A stretch of DNA of 64,000 nt from Pseudoxanthomonas sp. Root65 (GCF_001427635.1 NZ_LMHA01000003.1:309194-373193), one strand, 5' to 3'; positions 1-11,034 are shown, numbered from the stretch's first letter. The notes: generated by a model not told the origin, from the sequence alone. A program made the numbers and translations.

Positions 1-3000
1 CAGGCCTCGGTCGAGCTGATCTTCGACAACAGCGACCACACCATCAGCGGCGAGTTCGCCGCCTTCAACGAAATCTCGGTCCGGCGCCTGGTCAGCCGCG
101 ACGGCCAGAGCAACTACTACCTCAACGGCACCAAGTGCCGCCGCCGCGACATCACCGACCTGTTCCTCGGTACCGGCCTGGGCCCGCGCAGTTACTCGAT
201 CATCGAGCAGGGCATGATCAGCCAGATCATCGAGGCCCGCCCGGAAGACCTGCGCGTGTACCTGGAGGAGGCCGCCGGCATCTCCAAGTACAAGGAGCGG
301 CGCAAGGAGACCGAAACCCGCATCCGCCACACCCGCGAGAACCTCGACCGCCTCAACGACCTGCGCGAGGAGATCGGCAAGCAGCTCGAACACCTCAAGC
401 GCCAGGCCAAGCAGGCGGAGCAGTACAAGGCCTTGCAGGAAGAGCGCCGCATCAAGGACGCCGAGTGGAAGGCGCTGGAGTACCGCGGCCTGGACGGCAA
501 GCTGCAGGGCCTGCGCGAGGCGCTGTCGCAGGAAGAGACCAGGCTGCAGCAGTTGATCGCCGAGCAGCGCGAAGCCGAACGCCTGCTGGAAACCGACCGC
601 GTGCGCCGCGAGGAAGCCGCCGACGCCCTCAACAAGGCCCAGGGCGAGGTCTACCAGGTCGGCAGCACGCTGGCCCGCATCGAACAGCAGATCCAGCACC
701 AGCGCGAGCTGGGCGACCGCCTCAAGCGCGCGCGCGACGAAGCCCACAACGCCCTGCAGGAACTCGGCCAGCACATCAGCGGTGACGAAACCCGCCTGAA
801 CGTGCTGCGCGAATCCGTCGCCGACGCCGAACCGCAGCTGGAGCAGTTGCGCGAAGACGACGTGTTCCGCCAGGACGCGCTGCGCGAGGCCGAGGCTGCG
901 CTGGCCGACTGGCAGCAGCGCTGGGAAGCCCACAGCCGCGAATCGGCGGAAGCCTCGCGCGCCGGCGACGTCGAACGCACCCGCGTGGATTACCTCGACC
1001 GCCAGTCGCTGGAAGCCGAGCGCCGTCGCGAGGCGCTGGCCAACGAGCGCCTCGGGCTAGACCTGGACGCGCTGGCGTCCGCGTTCGAGCAACTGCAGAT
1101 GCAGCACGACACGCAGAAGGAATCGCTGGACACGCTGGCGGAACAGGTCGAGGCGCGCAAGCAGGGCGCCGCCGACGTGCAGGAACAGCAGCGTGGCACC
1201 CAGACCGAGCTGTCCGACGTGCGCAAGCGCGCGCAGGAAGCCCGCGGCCGACTGTCCTCGCTGGAAACCCTGCAGCACGCCGCGCTGGGCCAGGAGCAGG
1301 GCGCCGCCATGACCTGGCTGAAGGCGCGTGGGCTGGACAACGCCGCGCGCGTCGGCGAGAAGCTGACCGTCGAGCCGGGCTGGGAGAACGCCGTTGAAGG
1401 CGCGCTCGGCCAGCTGATCGAAGGCGTGCTGGTCGATGCGCCGGAAGCGCTGGTCGACGCGCTGGGTGAACTCGGCGACGGCCGCATCGCGCTGGTGTCG
1501 GACGAGCGCAGCGATGTCGCGTTCGCACCCACCTCGCTGGCGGCCAAGGTGCAGGGTCCGGCGGCGATCCGTCGCCTGCTGGCCCGCCTGCACGTGGCCG
1601 AGGACCTTGCCGAAGCCCGCCGCCTGCAATTGCAACTGGGCGACGGCGATTCCGTCATCACCCGCAACGGCGAACGCCTCGGTGCAGGCTGGGTGCGCGT
1701 GCTGCGCTCCGGTGCGGCCAAGCAGGGCGCGCTGCTGCGCGAGCGCGAGATCCAGTCGCTGCGCGGCGAAATCGAAACCCTGCAGGCGCGCGAAGCCGAG
1801 CTGGAAGAGCGCCTGGCCCACCTGCGTGACCAGTTGTTGGCCGCCGAACAGCAGCGCGAGGACGCCCAGCGCACGCTGTACATGGCGCACCGCGGCGTGT
1901 CCGAACTGGCCGGCCAGCTGCAGAGCCAGCAGGGCAAGGTGGAGGCCACCCGCACCCGCCTGGAACGCATCGACGGCGAGATCGCCCAGTTGGTCGAAAC
2001 CCTCGACGCCAGCCGCGAGCAGGCGCGCGAAGCGCGCAGCAAGCTGGAAGACGCCGTTTCCCGCATGGGCGACCTGGAGTCCGCACGACAGGCGCTGGAA
2101 GGCGAGCGCCGCCAGTTGGTCGATGCCCGCGACCAGGCCCGCGAAGCCGCGCGCAGCTCACGCGATACCGCGCATGCGCTGGCGCTGACGCTGGAGTCGC
2201 AGCGCGCGCAGATCGTCTCGCTGAGCCAGGCGCTGGACCGCATGGGTGGCCAGCGCGGCCAGCTCGATTCGCGCCTGGAAGAACTCACCCTGCAGCTGAG
2301 CGAAGGCGATTCGCCGGTGCAGGAACTGGAAAGCCAGCGCCAGGCCGCGCTGGAACACCGCGTCACCGCCGACCGCCAACTGGCCGAGGCGCGTTCGCTG
2401 CTGGAAGGCATCGACAACGAACTGCGCCAGTACGAACAGACCCGCCAGCAACGCGACGAACAGGCCGTGGCCCAGCGCGAGCGCATCTCGCAGCGCAAGC
2501 TCGACCAGCAGGCGCTGGCACTGAAGGCCGAGCAGCTGTCCGAGGCCGTCGTTGCCGGCGGCTTCGTGCTGGATGACGTCATCAACACGCTGCCCGACGT
2601 GGCCGACATCCGCGAATGGGAGCAGGCCGTCACCCAGATCGATGGCCGCATGCGCCGGCTGGAGCCGGTCAACCTGGCCGCCATCCACGAGTACGGCGAA
2701 GCCAGCCAGCGTTCGGAGTACCTGGACGCGCAGAACGTCGATCTGACCACCGCGCTGGAAACACTGGAAGAAGCCATCCGCAAGATCGACCGCGAGACCC
2801 GCGGTCGCTTCAAGGACACCTTCGACCGCGTCAATGCCGGCGTGCAGCAGCTGTATCCGCGCCTGTTCGGCGGCGGCCATGCCTATCTGGAACTGACGGG
2901 CGAAGACCTGCTCGACACCGGCGTGGCCATCATGGCGCGCCCGCCGGGCAAACGCGTGTCCAACATCTCGCTGCTGTCCGGCGGCGAGAAGGCGATGACC

Positions 3001-3276
3001 GCGGTAGCGTTGGTGTTCGCCATCTTCCAGCTCAATCCCGCGCCGTTCTGCCTGCTGGACGAAGTCGATGCGCCGCTCGATGAAGCCAACGTCGGCCGCT
3101 TCACCAACATGGTGAAGGAGATGAGCGAGAAGGTGCAGTTCCTGTTCGTATCGCACAACAAGGCCACGATGGAAGCCGCACACCAGCTCAGTGGCGTTAC
3201 CATGCGTGAACCCGGTGTCAGCCGGCTGGTGTCGGTGGACCTGGAAGAAGCCGCCCGCCTGGCCGGCGCCGCCTGA
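1..3276 (+). CDS. smc: Chromosome partition protein Smc, 5'-truncated by window edge
   Basis: SMC ATPase that organises and segregates the chromosome with ScpA/ScpB. The frame is open from base 1, so the true start and the Walker A motif lie upstream of the window; 1091 residues are visible. The N-terminal part carries the conserved run after the head (GLGPRSYSIIEQGMIS, then EEAAGISKYKERR). Long Glu/Gln/Arg-rich coiled coils follow, with a globular hinge at about residues 430-530 of the visible part. After the second coiled coil comes the C-terminal head with the ABC signature LLSGGEKAMTAVAL and Walker B FCLLDEVDAPLDEANV. zipA follows after 34 nt, an order seen in xanthomonads. Identification is secure; only the start is missing. 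Confidence 0.97.
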   Translation, partial: QASVELIFDNSDHTISGEFAAFNEISVRRLVSRDGQSNYYLNGTKCRRRDITDLFLGTGLGPRSYSIIEQGMISQIIEARPEDLRVYLEEAAGISKYKERRKETETRIRHTRENLDRLNDLREEIGKQLEHLKRQAKQAEQYKALQEERRIKDAEWKALEYRGLDGKLQGLREALSQEETRLQQLIAEQREAERLLETDRVRREEAADALNKAQGEVYQVGSTLARIEQQIQHQRELGDRLKRARDEAHNALQELGQHISGDETRLNVLRESVADAEPQLEQLREDDVFRQDALREAEAALADWQQRWEAHSRESAEASRAGDVERTRVDYLDRQSLEAERRREALANERLGLDLDALASAFEQLQMQHDTQKESLDTLAEQVEARKQGAADVQEQQRGTQTELSDVRKRAQEARGRLSSLETLQHAALGQEQGAAMTWLKARGLDNAARVGEKLTVEPGWENAVEGALGQLIEGVLVDAPEALVDALGELGDGRIALVSDERSDVAFAPTSLAAKVQGPAAIRRLLARLHVAEDLAEARRLQLQLGDGDSVITRNGERLGAGWVRVLRSGAAKQGALLREREIQSLRGEIETLQAREAELEERLAHLRDQLLAAEQQREDAQRTLYMAHRGVSELAGQLQSQQGKVEATRTRLERIDGEIAQLVETLDASREQAREARSKLEDAVSRMGDLESARQALEGERRQLVDARDQAREAARSSRDTAHALALTLESQRAQIVSLSQALDRMGGQRGQLDSRLEELTLQLSEGDSPVQELESQRQAALEHRVTADRQLAEARSLLEGIDNELRQYEQTRQQRDEQAVAQRERISQRKLDQQALALKAEQLSEAVVAGGFVLDDVINTLPDVADIREWEQAVTQIDGRMRRLEPVNLAAIHEYGEASQRSEYLDAQNVDLTTALETLEEAIRKIDRETRGRFKDTFDRVNAGVQQLYPRLFGGGHAYLELTGEDLLDTGVAIMARPPGKRVSNISLLSGGEKAMTAVALVFAIFQLNPAPFCLLDEVDAPLDEANVGRFTNMVKEMSEKVQFLFVSHNKATMEAAHQLSGVTMREPGVSRLVSVDLEEAARLAGAA

Positions 3277-3310
3277 CCCTGATCGATCCCAACCTGCCGG
3301 AGAAACCCCT

Positions 3311-4045
3311 GTGTCCGACATGGCCATGCTTCGTTTCGGAATCATCATCGCCGGCGTCCTGCTGGTGGCGGCGATCTTCCTGTTCGGACGCCCCAAGAAG
3401 CCCAGCCAGGGCCGTCGCATCGAAACCACCGAACGCGACAACGCGCGCGTCGAGCCGAGCATCGCCGGCGACGACACCAGCGAGCAGGTGCAGGACTACA
3501 GCGACGATCGCGTCAGCCAGCCCGAACTAGGCCTGCCCGGCGGCACGCCGGTCGCCGGCGTGGAAAGCGACCTGGGCAAGCGCCCCAGCCAGGATTTCGA
3601 CAAGATCGTCTCGCTGTACGTGGCGGCCAAGGCCGGGCAGGTGCTGCGCGGCGAGGACATCGTGGTGGCCGCCGAGAAGACCGGCCTGACCTTCGGCCAC
3701 ATGAATGTCTTCCACCGGTTGGTGGAAGGGCATCCGGAACGCGGCCCGGTCTTCAGCATGGCCAACATCATGCAGCCCGGCAGTTTCGACATGGCCACCA
3801 TCCGCACGCTGGAAACCCCGGCCATCGCTTTCTTCCTCACGCTGCCCGCGCCGATGACCGCGCTGGAAGCGTGGGAAAAGCTGCTGCCCAACGTCGAGCG
3901 CATGGCCGAACTGCTCGGCGGCGTGGTCCTCGACGACAGCCGCAACACCCTCGGCCGCCAGCGCATCCAGCACATCCGCGAGGAACTGCGTGCGTACGAT
4001 CGCCAGCATGAGGCGCCGCCGTTGACCAAGGCGCCGCGGTGGTGA
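3311..4045 (+). CDS. zipA: Cell division protein ZipA
   Basis: Inner-membrane anchor that tethers FtsZ at the division septum. 244 residues. A single N-terminal membrane helix (about residues 6-22, MLRFGIIIAGVLLVAAIFLF) is followed by basic residues, an acidic/polar linker and a C-terminal ZipA domain beginning near DFDKIVSLYVAAK, which binds the FtsZ tail. The start is taken as GTG at 3311 because GGAG lies about 8 nt upstream; an ATG at 3320 is the alternative. Further upstream in-frame codons only read through the smc 3' end. It lies directly after smc, probably co-transcribed. In many xanthomonads ligA comes next, but here about 3.4 kb of small genes and repeats intervenes. Confidence 0.93.
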   Translation: MSDMAMLRFGIIIAGVLLVAAIFLFGRPKKPSQGRRIETTERDNARVEPSIAGDDTSEQVQDYSDDRVSQPELGLPGGTPVAGVESDLGKRPSQDFDKIVSLYVAAKAGQVLRGEDIVVAAEKTGLTFGHMNVFHRLVEGHPERGPVFSMANIMQPGSFDMATIRTLETPAIAFFLTLPAPMTALEAWEKLLPNVERMAELLGGVVLDDSRNTLGRQRIQHIREELRAYDRQHEAPPLTKAPRW

Positions 4046-4128
4046 CGTGGTTGAGTTGGATCAGTGCGTGAGGGCTTACCGTCCCTAAGTGGATGGAATT
4101 GAAGTCGATAGTCATGTGGGGGTGGCGG

Positions 4129-4773
4129 ATGAAGTCTAGTGCTTTGCTTCTCGCGTTCTTTCTCTTGGGCGCGGTATCTTCTGTCCACGCACAAGCTGGC
4201 AAAGACGTAGGCGCGCTGATTGAGTTGCTGAAGTCAGAATCGGTAGCGGATAGAGCACGAGCCTCTAAAGAGGTTTTCGGTGCAGGTATCCGCGATGAAG
4301 CGGTTTATGCCCAGATCTCACTGCTGGTCGAAGGCGGGATGGAAGGTATCGATAAGAAGTCGCCTCGTGTCGATGAGCTGGCTTGGCATGTGAAAGCGCT
4401 GGCGAGTTCTGGTGATATTTCTTACATGCCTCTGATAGATCAGGCCGTCAACTCGGGCGTAGGTGGTTTGGCTCGGCACGCGAAAGATGCGAAGAAGATA
4501 CTGGCCGAGTCAGTAAGCGCGGGCCGCCCTTATCTTCTTTACACAAATGTTCCGGTTCTAACGGAAAGACAAGCGGATGGTTGTCGGTACATCACGCAGA
4601 AGATGTGCGAGACGAGTAGGTCTGCAGAAAGATGTATCGCTCACCATCAGGTTAATGCGATTGATTCGGGTGGAAATGCCATTGTGCTGGTCCACTCCAC
4701 CAGTCGTTCCGTAGGTTTTGGTCCCTTTGGGGGCGACACGACGATGCTGGCAAATTACTACTCTTGTCAGTGA
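4129..4773 (+). CDS. Exported protein of unknown function, lower GC than neighbours
   Basis: 214 residues from the chosen ATG. That start gives a clean signal peptide (MKSSALLLAFFLLGAVSSVHA, cleavage likely after VHA); a GGGGGT stretch precedes it. An in-frame ATG at 4093 would add 12 residues ahead of the signal and looks less likely. The mature part begins with a helical region (VGALIELLKSESVADRARAS) reminiscent of HEAT/armadillo-type helix pairs. The C-terminal part has four cysteines (DGCRYI, KMCETSR, ERCIAHH, final YYSCQ) that could form disulfides in the periplasm. I do not recognise a family. Codon use is visibly less GC-rich than smc or ligA, suggesting recent acquisition. A long hairpin begins 1 nt after the stop codon. 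Confidence 0.72.
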   Translation: MKSSALLLAFFLLGAVSSVHAQAGKDVGALIELLKSESVADRARASKEVFGAGIRDEAVYAQISLLVEGGMEGIDKKSPRVDELAWHVKALASSGDISYMPLIDQAVNSGVGGLARHAKDAKKILAESVSAGRPYLLYTNVPVLTERQADGCRYITQKMCETSRSAERCIAHHQVNAIDSGGNAIVLVHSTSRSVGFGPFGGDTTMLANYYSCQ

Positions 4774-4774
4774 G

Positions 4775-4860
4775 TAGGATGGGTTGAGCCGCAGGCGATA
4801 CCCATCATGAGTCATTCATGCCACGGGTGATGGGTATCGCCTGCGGCTCAACCCATCCTA
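4775..4860. repeat. 33-bp perfect inverted repeat (REP-like, family B)
   Basis: Arms 4775-4807 and 4828-4860 are exact reverse complements (beginning TAGGATGGGTTGAGCCGCAG) with a 20-nt loop. The element starts immediately after the stop of the preceding gene, so it may also act as a transcription terminator. The sequence type (GGATGGGTT...AACCCATCC) resembles dispersed intergenic palindromes of gammaproteobacteria. No transposase is nearby. Confidence 0.85.
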
Positions 4861-4905
4861 CGATTGCGATTCATCGCTTCGTTTCGTGCGTCTGAAGGAA
4901 TGACG

Positions 4906-5253
4906 ATGTCTGGCCACCGCATCTTCACCACCTCCTTCGCCAGCGTGTACCCGCTGTACGTGCAGAAGGCCGAGCGCAAGGGACGCGCGCAGGCGGAGGT
5001 CGACCAGGTCATCGTCTGGCTGACCGGTTACGACGCCGCCGGGCTTGAGCGCCAGATCCGCGACAAGGTCGATTTCGAGACTTTCTTCGCCCACGCCCCC
5101 GCGCTCAACCCCAACGTGTCGTTGATCAAAGGCGTGGTCTGCGGTGTGCGCGTGGAAGACGTCGACGACCCGTTGATGCAGAAGATCCGCCACCTCGACA
5201 AGCTGGTCGACGAACTGGCGAAAGGGAAGGCGATGGAGAAGATCCTGCGGTGA
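4906..5253 (+). CDS. DUF2200 family protein
   Basis: 115 residues beginning [20 protein letters not shown], the typical N-terminus of DUF2200. The start at 4906 is chosen because GAAGGA ends 6 nt upstream and family members start at this point; the overlapping ATG at 4900 has no usable spacing. The family consists of small cytoplasmic proteins with conserved motifs like VIVWLTGYD and [23 protein letters not shown]. No biochemical role is established to my knowledge. It sits between two palindromic repeats and is followed by other small single genes, so context gives no function. Assignment to the family is confident; function is not. Confidence 0.88.
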   Translation: MSGHRIFTTSFASVYPLYVQKAERKGRAQAEVDQVIVWLTGYDAAGLERQIRDKVDFETFFAHAPALNPNVSLIKGVVCGVRVEDVDDPLMQKIRHLDKLVDELAKGKAMEKILR

Positions 5254-5259
5254 AGCCGG

Positions 5260-5323
5260 GCGGCGGGCCAAGGCCCGCCCTACGTGGTTCGGGTCGTGCG
5301 TAGGGTGGGCCTTGGCCCACCGC
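5260..5323. repeat. Imperfect inverted repeat (REP-like)
   Basis: Arms 5260-5284 and 5299-5323 are reverse complements with two mismatches and a 14-nt loop. Each arm contains a near-palindromic core (GGGCCAAGGCCC / GGGCCTTGGCCC). It lies between the DUF2200 gene and the phosphatase-like gene and could terminate the former. Confidence 0.75.
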
Positions 5324-5347
5324 CACACGATCCCGCACACTCCCGTC

Positions 5348-5680
5348 ATGCCCCGCAACGTCCTTTTCATCTGCACCCAGAATCGCCTGCGCAGCCCGAC
5401 GGCGGAGCAGGTATTCGCCGACTGGCCGGGGATCGAGACCGCGTCCGCCGGCCTGGGCAACGACGCCGAGGTCCCGGTCTCGCCGGAGTTGCTGGCGTGG
5501 GCGGATATCGTGTTCGTGATGGAGAAGGTCCACCGCAATCGCTTGTCGGCGAAGTTCGGGCGCCATCTCGACGGCAAGCGGGTGATCTGTCTGGATATCC
5601 CCGACGACTACGAGTACATGGACCCCGCGCTGGTACGCCTGCTCGAGCAGAAGGTGACGCGCTTCCTGCCTGCCGCCTGA
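5348..5680 (+). CDS. Low-molecular-weight phosphotyrosine phosphatase-like protein
   Basis: 110 residues. The N-terminus MPRNVLFICTQNRLRSPTAEQ has the strand-P-loop of the LMW phosphatase fold with a CX5R(S/T) signature (C9, R15). A downstream aspartate-rich loop (LDIPDDYEYMDPAL) is positioned like the general-acid loop. It is shorter than classical LMW-PTPs (about 150 residues) and belongs with the small COG4551-type members. Substrate unknown. The ATG at 5348 is chosen because upstream in-frame codons come from the palindromic repeat. Single gene flanked by repeats and small unknown genes. Confidence 0.85.
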   Translation: MPRNVLFICTQNRLRSPTAEQVFADWPGIETASAGLGNDAEVPVSPELLAWADIVFVMEKVHRNRLSAKFGRHLDGKRVICLDIPDDYEYMDPALVRLLEQKVTRFLPAA

Positions 5681-5720
5681 TCTGCGGTTACGCTGGCGCT
5701 CCCTTTCACCAGATCCCGCC

Positions 5721-6011
5721 ATGACCTCGACCTTGAGAATGGAAGCCGCCGCGCTCCATCGCGCCGTCAGCGAAGTGCTGCATTACCTGTGGGATCCCAT
5801 CGGCGTAGCAGGAGTACCCGAAGCGCGCGACGAATACGACGGCTACGTGGATGACGTCTGTGGCTTGCTGTGGCGCGGAGCAGATGCGGACACACTGGTC
5901 GCCCATCTTGTCGGTATCGCAGAGGCATCGATGGGATTGCCGGGTACGCAGGAACGGGCCGCGCGTGCGGCCGGAATCCTGCTGATCTGGCGCGAGGTCG
6001 TCACGCGATAG
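5721..6011 (+). CDS. Small cytoplasmic protein resembling DUF1871
   Basis: 96 residues, no signal peptide or membrane segment. The central part (YLWDPIGVAGVPEARDEYDGYV) resembles the WDPIG...DEYD core of the DUF1871 family of small helical proteins, followed by a helical segment (LVAHLVGIAEASMGL). Family similarity is from memory and not verified. The ATG at 5721 follows a short spacer after the phosphatase-like gene with no strong ribosome-binding site visible. Role unknown. Confidence 0.68.
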   Translation: MTSTLRMEAAALHRAVSEVLHYLWDPIGVAGVPEARDEYDGYVDDVCGLLWRGADADTLVAHLVGIAEASMGLPGTQERAARAAGILLIWREVVTR

Positions 6012-6053
6012 CATGTCAGCGTCCCGTTCTCACCACCCTCCGATGGATGACGC

Positions 6054-6413
6054 ATGAGTCGTTCCCTGCAGACTTACACCGGCAGTTGCCACTGCGGCGC
6101 CATCCGCTTCGAGATCGACACCGATTTCCCCGAGCTGACGCAGTGCGACTGCTCGATCTGCCGCAAGAAGAACGCGCTGATGGTGAAGGTGCACGAAAGC
6201 GCCTTCCGTCTGCTGGCCGGCATGGACGCGTTGGCCGACTACCAGTTCCATACGCACACCGCGCACCACCACTTCTGCACGATCTGCGGCATCTACCCGT
6301 TCCACCGCAAGCGGGTCACGCCGGACTACTACGGCATTAACGTGTACTGCCTGGACGGGTTTGATCCGGCCGGCATCCCGGTGCGGATGACGGTCGGGGC
6401 AGGCATGCCGTGA
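6054..6413 (+). CDS. GFA/CENP-V family zinc-binding protein
   Basis: 119 residues of the glutathione-dependent formaldehyde-activating (GFA) fold. Zinc-binding cysteines are in the expected places: GSCHCGAIRF near the N-terminus, CDCSICRKK in the middle and CTICGIYPFH further on. Family members bind zinc, and some catalyse S-hydroxymethylglutathione formation; many are of unknown substrate, so the enzymatic role here is not established. It follows the DUF1871-like gene by 42 nt. Family call is confident. Confidence 0.9.
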   Translation: MSRSLQTYTGSCHCGAIRFEIDTDFPELTQCDCSICRKKNALMVKVHESAFRLLAGMDALADYQFHTHTAHHHFCTICGIYPFHRKRVTPDYYGINVYCLDGFDPAGIPVRMTVGAGMP

Positions 6414-6436
6414 GCACGCGCCGCTAGACTACGCAC

Positions 6437-6967
6437 ATGTGCCGATTCGTCACCGCCGTCCTGCCTGCCAATGCGCCGCTTCCGGCGCTGGATGCGCTCG
6501 CGCGGGGTTATGGGCGGCAGTTCCAGCGCTTGCACAATCCATCGGTGGAGGGACAGCTCGGGGCGGGTGAGGCGTACTTCCTGACCACGCTGGGTCACTG
6601 CGACTGCGATGCGCCACTGGGGAGGGCGCGCTCGCGCAAATCCGATGTGGACGAGGACGCCCGCAAGCTTGCCCGCAAGGGATGGAGTGCCGCCAAGGTG
6701 GCGCGCGCAATTGCGCAGAAGCGCGACAGTGCTGAGACGACATTCCAGGCCCGTGACGGAGAAGCGCTCGCGCGCTGGGCCGGTTTCGTGAGCGCGGTCG
6801 TGGCCTCCGGCCACGTGGACGAATTCGGACTGCTGCTCCACCACTACGCAGGTCCGCTGCACGAAGACGTGCCCCTGCGGGACCGCCGTAGAGTGAAAGT
6901 AAGCGCTGCGCTGCTCGAGGACCTGCGTGATCTGGACGAGGACGTGCTGTACCTGTTCCACGCTTGA
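6437..6967 (+). CDS. Conserved-looking protein of unknown function
   Basis: 176 residues, starting MCRFVTAVLPANAPL, 23 nt after the GFA gene. No signal peptide or membrane helix. The middle is basic and helical (DEDARKLARKGWSAAKVARAI) and includes HCDCDAPLG. A histidine pair occurs in LLLHHYAGPLHED. I do not recognise the family. Coding is supported by normal GC-rich codon use throughout and by compact spacing to its neighbour. Confidence 0.72.
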   Translation: MCRFVTAVLPANAPLPALDALARGYGRQFQRLHNPSVEGQLGAGEAYFLTTLGHCDCDAPLGRARSRKSDVDEDARKLARKGWSAAKVARAIAQKRDSAETTFQARDGEALARWAGFVSAVVASGHVDEFGLLLHHYAGPLHEDVPLRDRRRVKVSAALLEDLRDLDEDVLYLFHA

Positions 6968-7035
6968 GCCATCGGCATGGGACGTTTCACGCGCCATGCC
7001 ACTCACGTTGCCGTCCTCAGACGGGGCTCCGGGCT

Positions 7036-7416
7036 CCCTCGATGGCCCCCCAAGCCTGGCGTTCCGTGCTCTGATTCCCAAGGCTCGAGCACAGGCATGC
7101 CATCGATGGCTCTCCTGGCCCCGTGAGCAACGCTCGGAATCCCAAGCGTCGAGCACCTGAGTGCCATCGATGGGATTTCCGAAGCCATCGACGGCTTTCA
7201 AGGACCCATCGATCGCTTTCCGGATCCCATCGATGGCATTCCAGAAGCCATCGATCGCTCACGGGATGCCATCGATGGCCTCCGGAATACCATGCCATCG
7301 CGCTCGAACAGCCATCGATGGCACACCGAGACCCATCGATGGCTTTCCGGACCCGGGACATCACACTCCGCGCCCGATCATTGGCATTCCGAGCCCCATC
7401 CGCCATCGGACCGCGG
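7036..7416. repeat. Intergenic minisatellite, 21-bp period, CCATCGATGG core
   Basis: The 517 bp between 6967 and 7485 hold no convincing gene. They contain a tandem array whose units start with CCATCGATGG (a 10-bp palindrome) followed by about 11 bp resembling CTTTCCGGANC. Unit starts at 7164, 7185, 7206, 7227, 7248, 7269, 7290, 7312 and 7333 are spaced 21 bp apart with one 22-bp step; degenerate units continue at 7354, 7375 and 7396. Upstream, related cores at 7100 and about 7036 are 64 bp apart, inside a longer partial duplication (CCCAAG...TCGAGCAC at about 7078 and 7142). Because 21 is divisible by three, several frames stay open and give heptapeptide-repeat artefacts (for example PSMAFQK/PSIAFRI), which I do not call as genes. 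Confidence 0.9.
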
Positions 7417-7475
7417 GCAGGGCTGGCCCCCGACACCGTCGGGCGTCCACCTGCCTTTCCCGCGACCGGCCTTAG

Positions 7476-9827
<2,352 letters not shown>

Positions 9828-9843
9828 CGTGCAGGAAGTATGG

Positions 9844-9941
9844 GTGTGGGAGCGACGTGAGTCGCGATCGCTTCTGTTGGAATGCGCGGGCGGCTGATAG
9901 GGCGCTGGTGCCGACCATCGCGACTTACGTCGCTCCCACAC
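9844..9941. repeat. REP-like inverted repeat, family A copy 1
   Basis: Arms 9844-9868 and 9917-9941 (GTGTGGGAGCGACGTGAGTC and its complement) are inverted with one mismatch and a 48-nt loop. The same family occurs at 31057, 47669 and 51875. It lies between ligA and epmA. Confidence 0.85.
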
Positions 9942-9954
9942 CGGTTATTTCGTG

Positions 9955-10926
9955 ATGAGCTGGCAACCCACCGCCTCCCTCGATGCGCTGCGCTTGCGCG
10001 CCTCCCTCAACCGCCTGGTCCGCGAGTTCTTTCACGCACGTCACGTGCTGGAAGTCGAGACGCCGATGATGTCGCGCGCCGGCAATACCGATCCCAACAT
10101 CGCGTCGTTCTCGCTGGAGTTTTCCGGCCGCACCGATGGCGCGCCGCGAACGCGCTGGCTGCGCACCTCGCCGGAGTTTCCGCTCAAGCGGTTGCTCGCG
10201 GCGGGCGTCGGCGACTGCTACGAACTGGGCCGCGTATTCCGCGATGGCGAAGCCGGCGGACGGCACAACCCCGAGTTCACGATGCTGGAGTGGTACCGCG
10301 TGGGCTGGACGCTGGATCCGCTGATCGACGAGACCGTGGCGCTGGTGCAGGCGGCGCTGGCGATGACCGGCGGTGAGGCGACCGTATCGCGTACCAGCTT
10401 CCGTGCGTTGTATGTCCAGCGGCTCGGGATCGACCCGATGACGGCCGACCTAGACACCGTACGCAACGCCGCCGCCGGTATCGCCATCGATGGCGACGGG
10501 CTGACCCGCGATGACTGGCTGGATCTGCTGATGACGCACCGCCTGCAACCGGACTTCGCTGCGGGCCACATCACCGTGGTGCACGACTACCCGGCCAGCC
10601 AGGCGGCCTTGGCGCAGCTGGTCGAACGCGATGGCGTGCCGGTGGCCGAGCGCTTCGAGTTGTACCTGGGCGCGCTGGAACTGGCCAACGGGTACCACGA
10701 GCTGACCGATGCGCCGGAGCAACGCCAGCGGTTCGGGCGAGACGTGGCGGTGCGGCAGGCACGTGGCGCCATCGTGCCCCCCATGGACGAGGCGCTGTTG
10801 GCCGCGCTGGGGCAGGGCATGCCGTCGTGCGCGGGCGTGGCCTTGGGCATGGACCGCCTGATGATGGCGATGCGCGACACCCCACGCATCGCCGATGTGC
10901 TGGCCTTCGATTTCGCCCGCGCCTGA
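9955..10926 (+). CDS. epmA: EF-P lysine ligase EpmA (GenX/PoxA)
   Basis: Class II lysyl-tRNA-synthetase paralogue that attaches (R)-beta-lysine to a conserved lysine of elongation factor P, relieving ribosome stalling at polyproline. 323 residues with no anticodon-binding domain, matching the EpmA length. Class II motifs are visible: HVLEVETPMMSRAGNTDPNI (motif 1 region), YELGRVFRDGE and RHNPEFTMLEWYR (motif 2), GVALGMDRLMMA (motif 3). The ATG at 9955 is preferred to the GTG immediately before it. The start lies only 13 nt after a REP element, so transcription may come from upstream or from within the repeat. Confidence 0.94.
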   Translation: MSWQPTASLDALRLRASLNRLVREFFHARHVLEVETPMMSRAGNTDPNIASFSLEFSGRTDGAPRTRWLRTSPEFPLKRLLAAGVGDCYELGRVFRDGEAGGRHNPEFTMLEWYRVGWTLDPLIDETVALVQAALAMTGGEATVSRTSFRALYVQRLGIDPMTADLDTVRNAAAGIAIDGDGLTRDDWLDLLMTHRLQPDFAAGHITVVHDYPASQAALAQLVERDGVPVAERFELYLGALELANGYHELTDAPEQRQRFGRDVAVRQARGAIVPPMDEALLAALGQGMPSCAGVALGMDRLMMAMRDTPRIADVLAFDFARA

Positions 10927-11034
10927 AAGCCAGCCAAACACCTCGCACGCGCGGCGTGGCTGCAAACGGTTACGTGAGGCCGCATTCATTTTTCCTGCGT
11001 AGATTGCGATCCAACACCCACGAGGACACACGCC

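Noticed and set aside
990..2834. 614-codon minus-strand frame opposite smc
   Set aside because: Ser/Arg-rich mirror of smc coiled-coil codons.
7036..7416. CRISPR array
   Set aside because: The period is 21 bp with no constant repeat plus unique spacer structure of CRISPR size, and no cas gene is present.
7161..7475. Open frames made of heptapeptide repeats inside the minisatellite
   Set aside because: They arise from the 21-bp period being a multiple of three; other frames are open as well, no ribosome-binding site is seen, and a 22-bp unit breaks the register.
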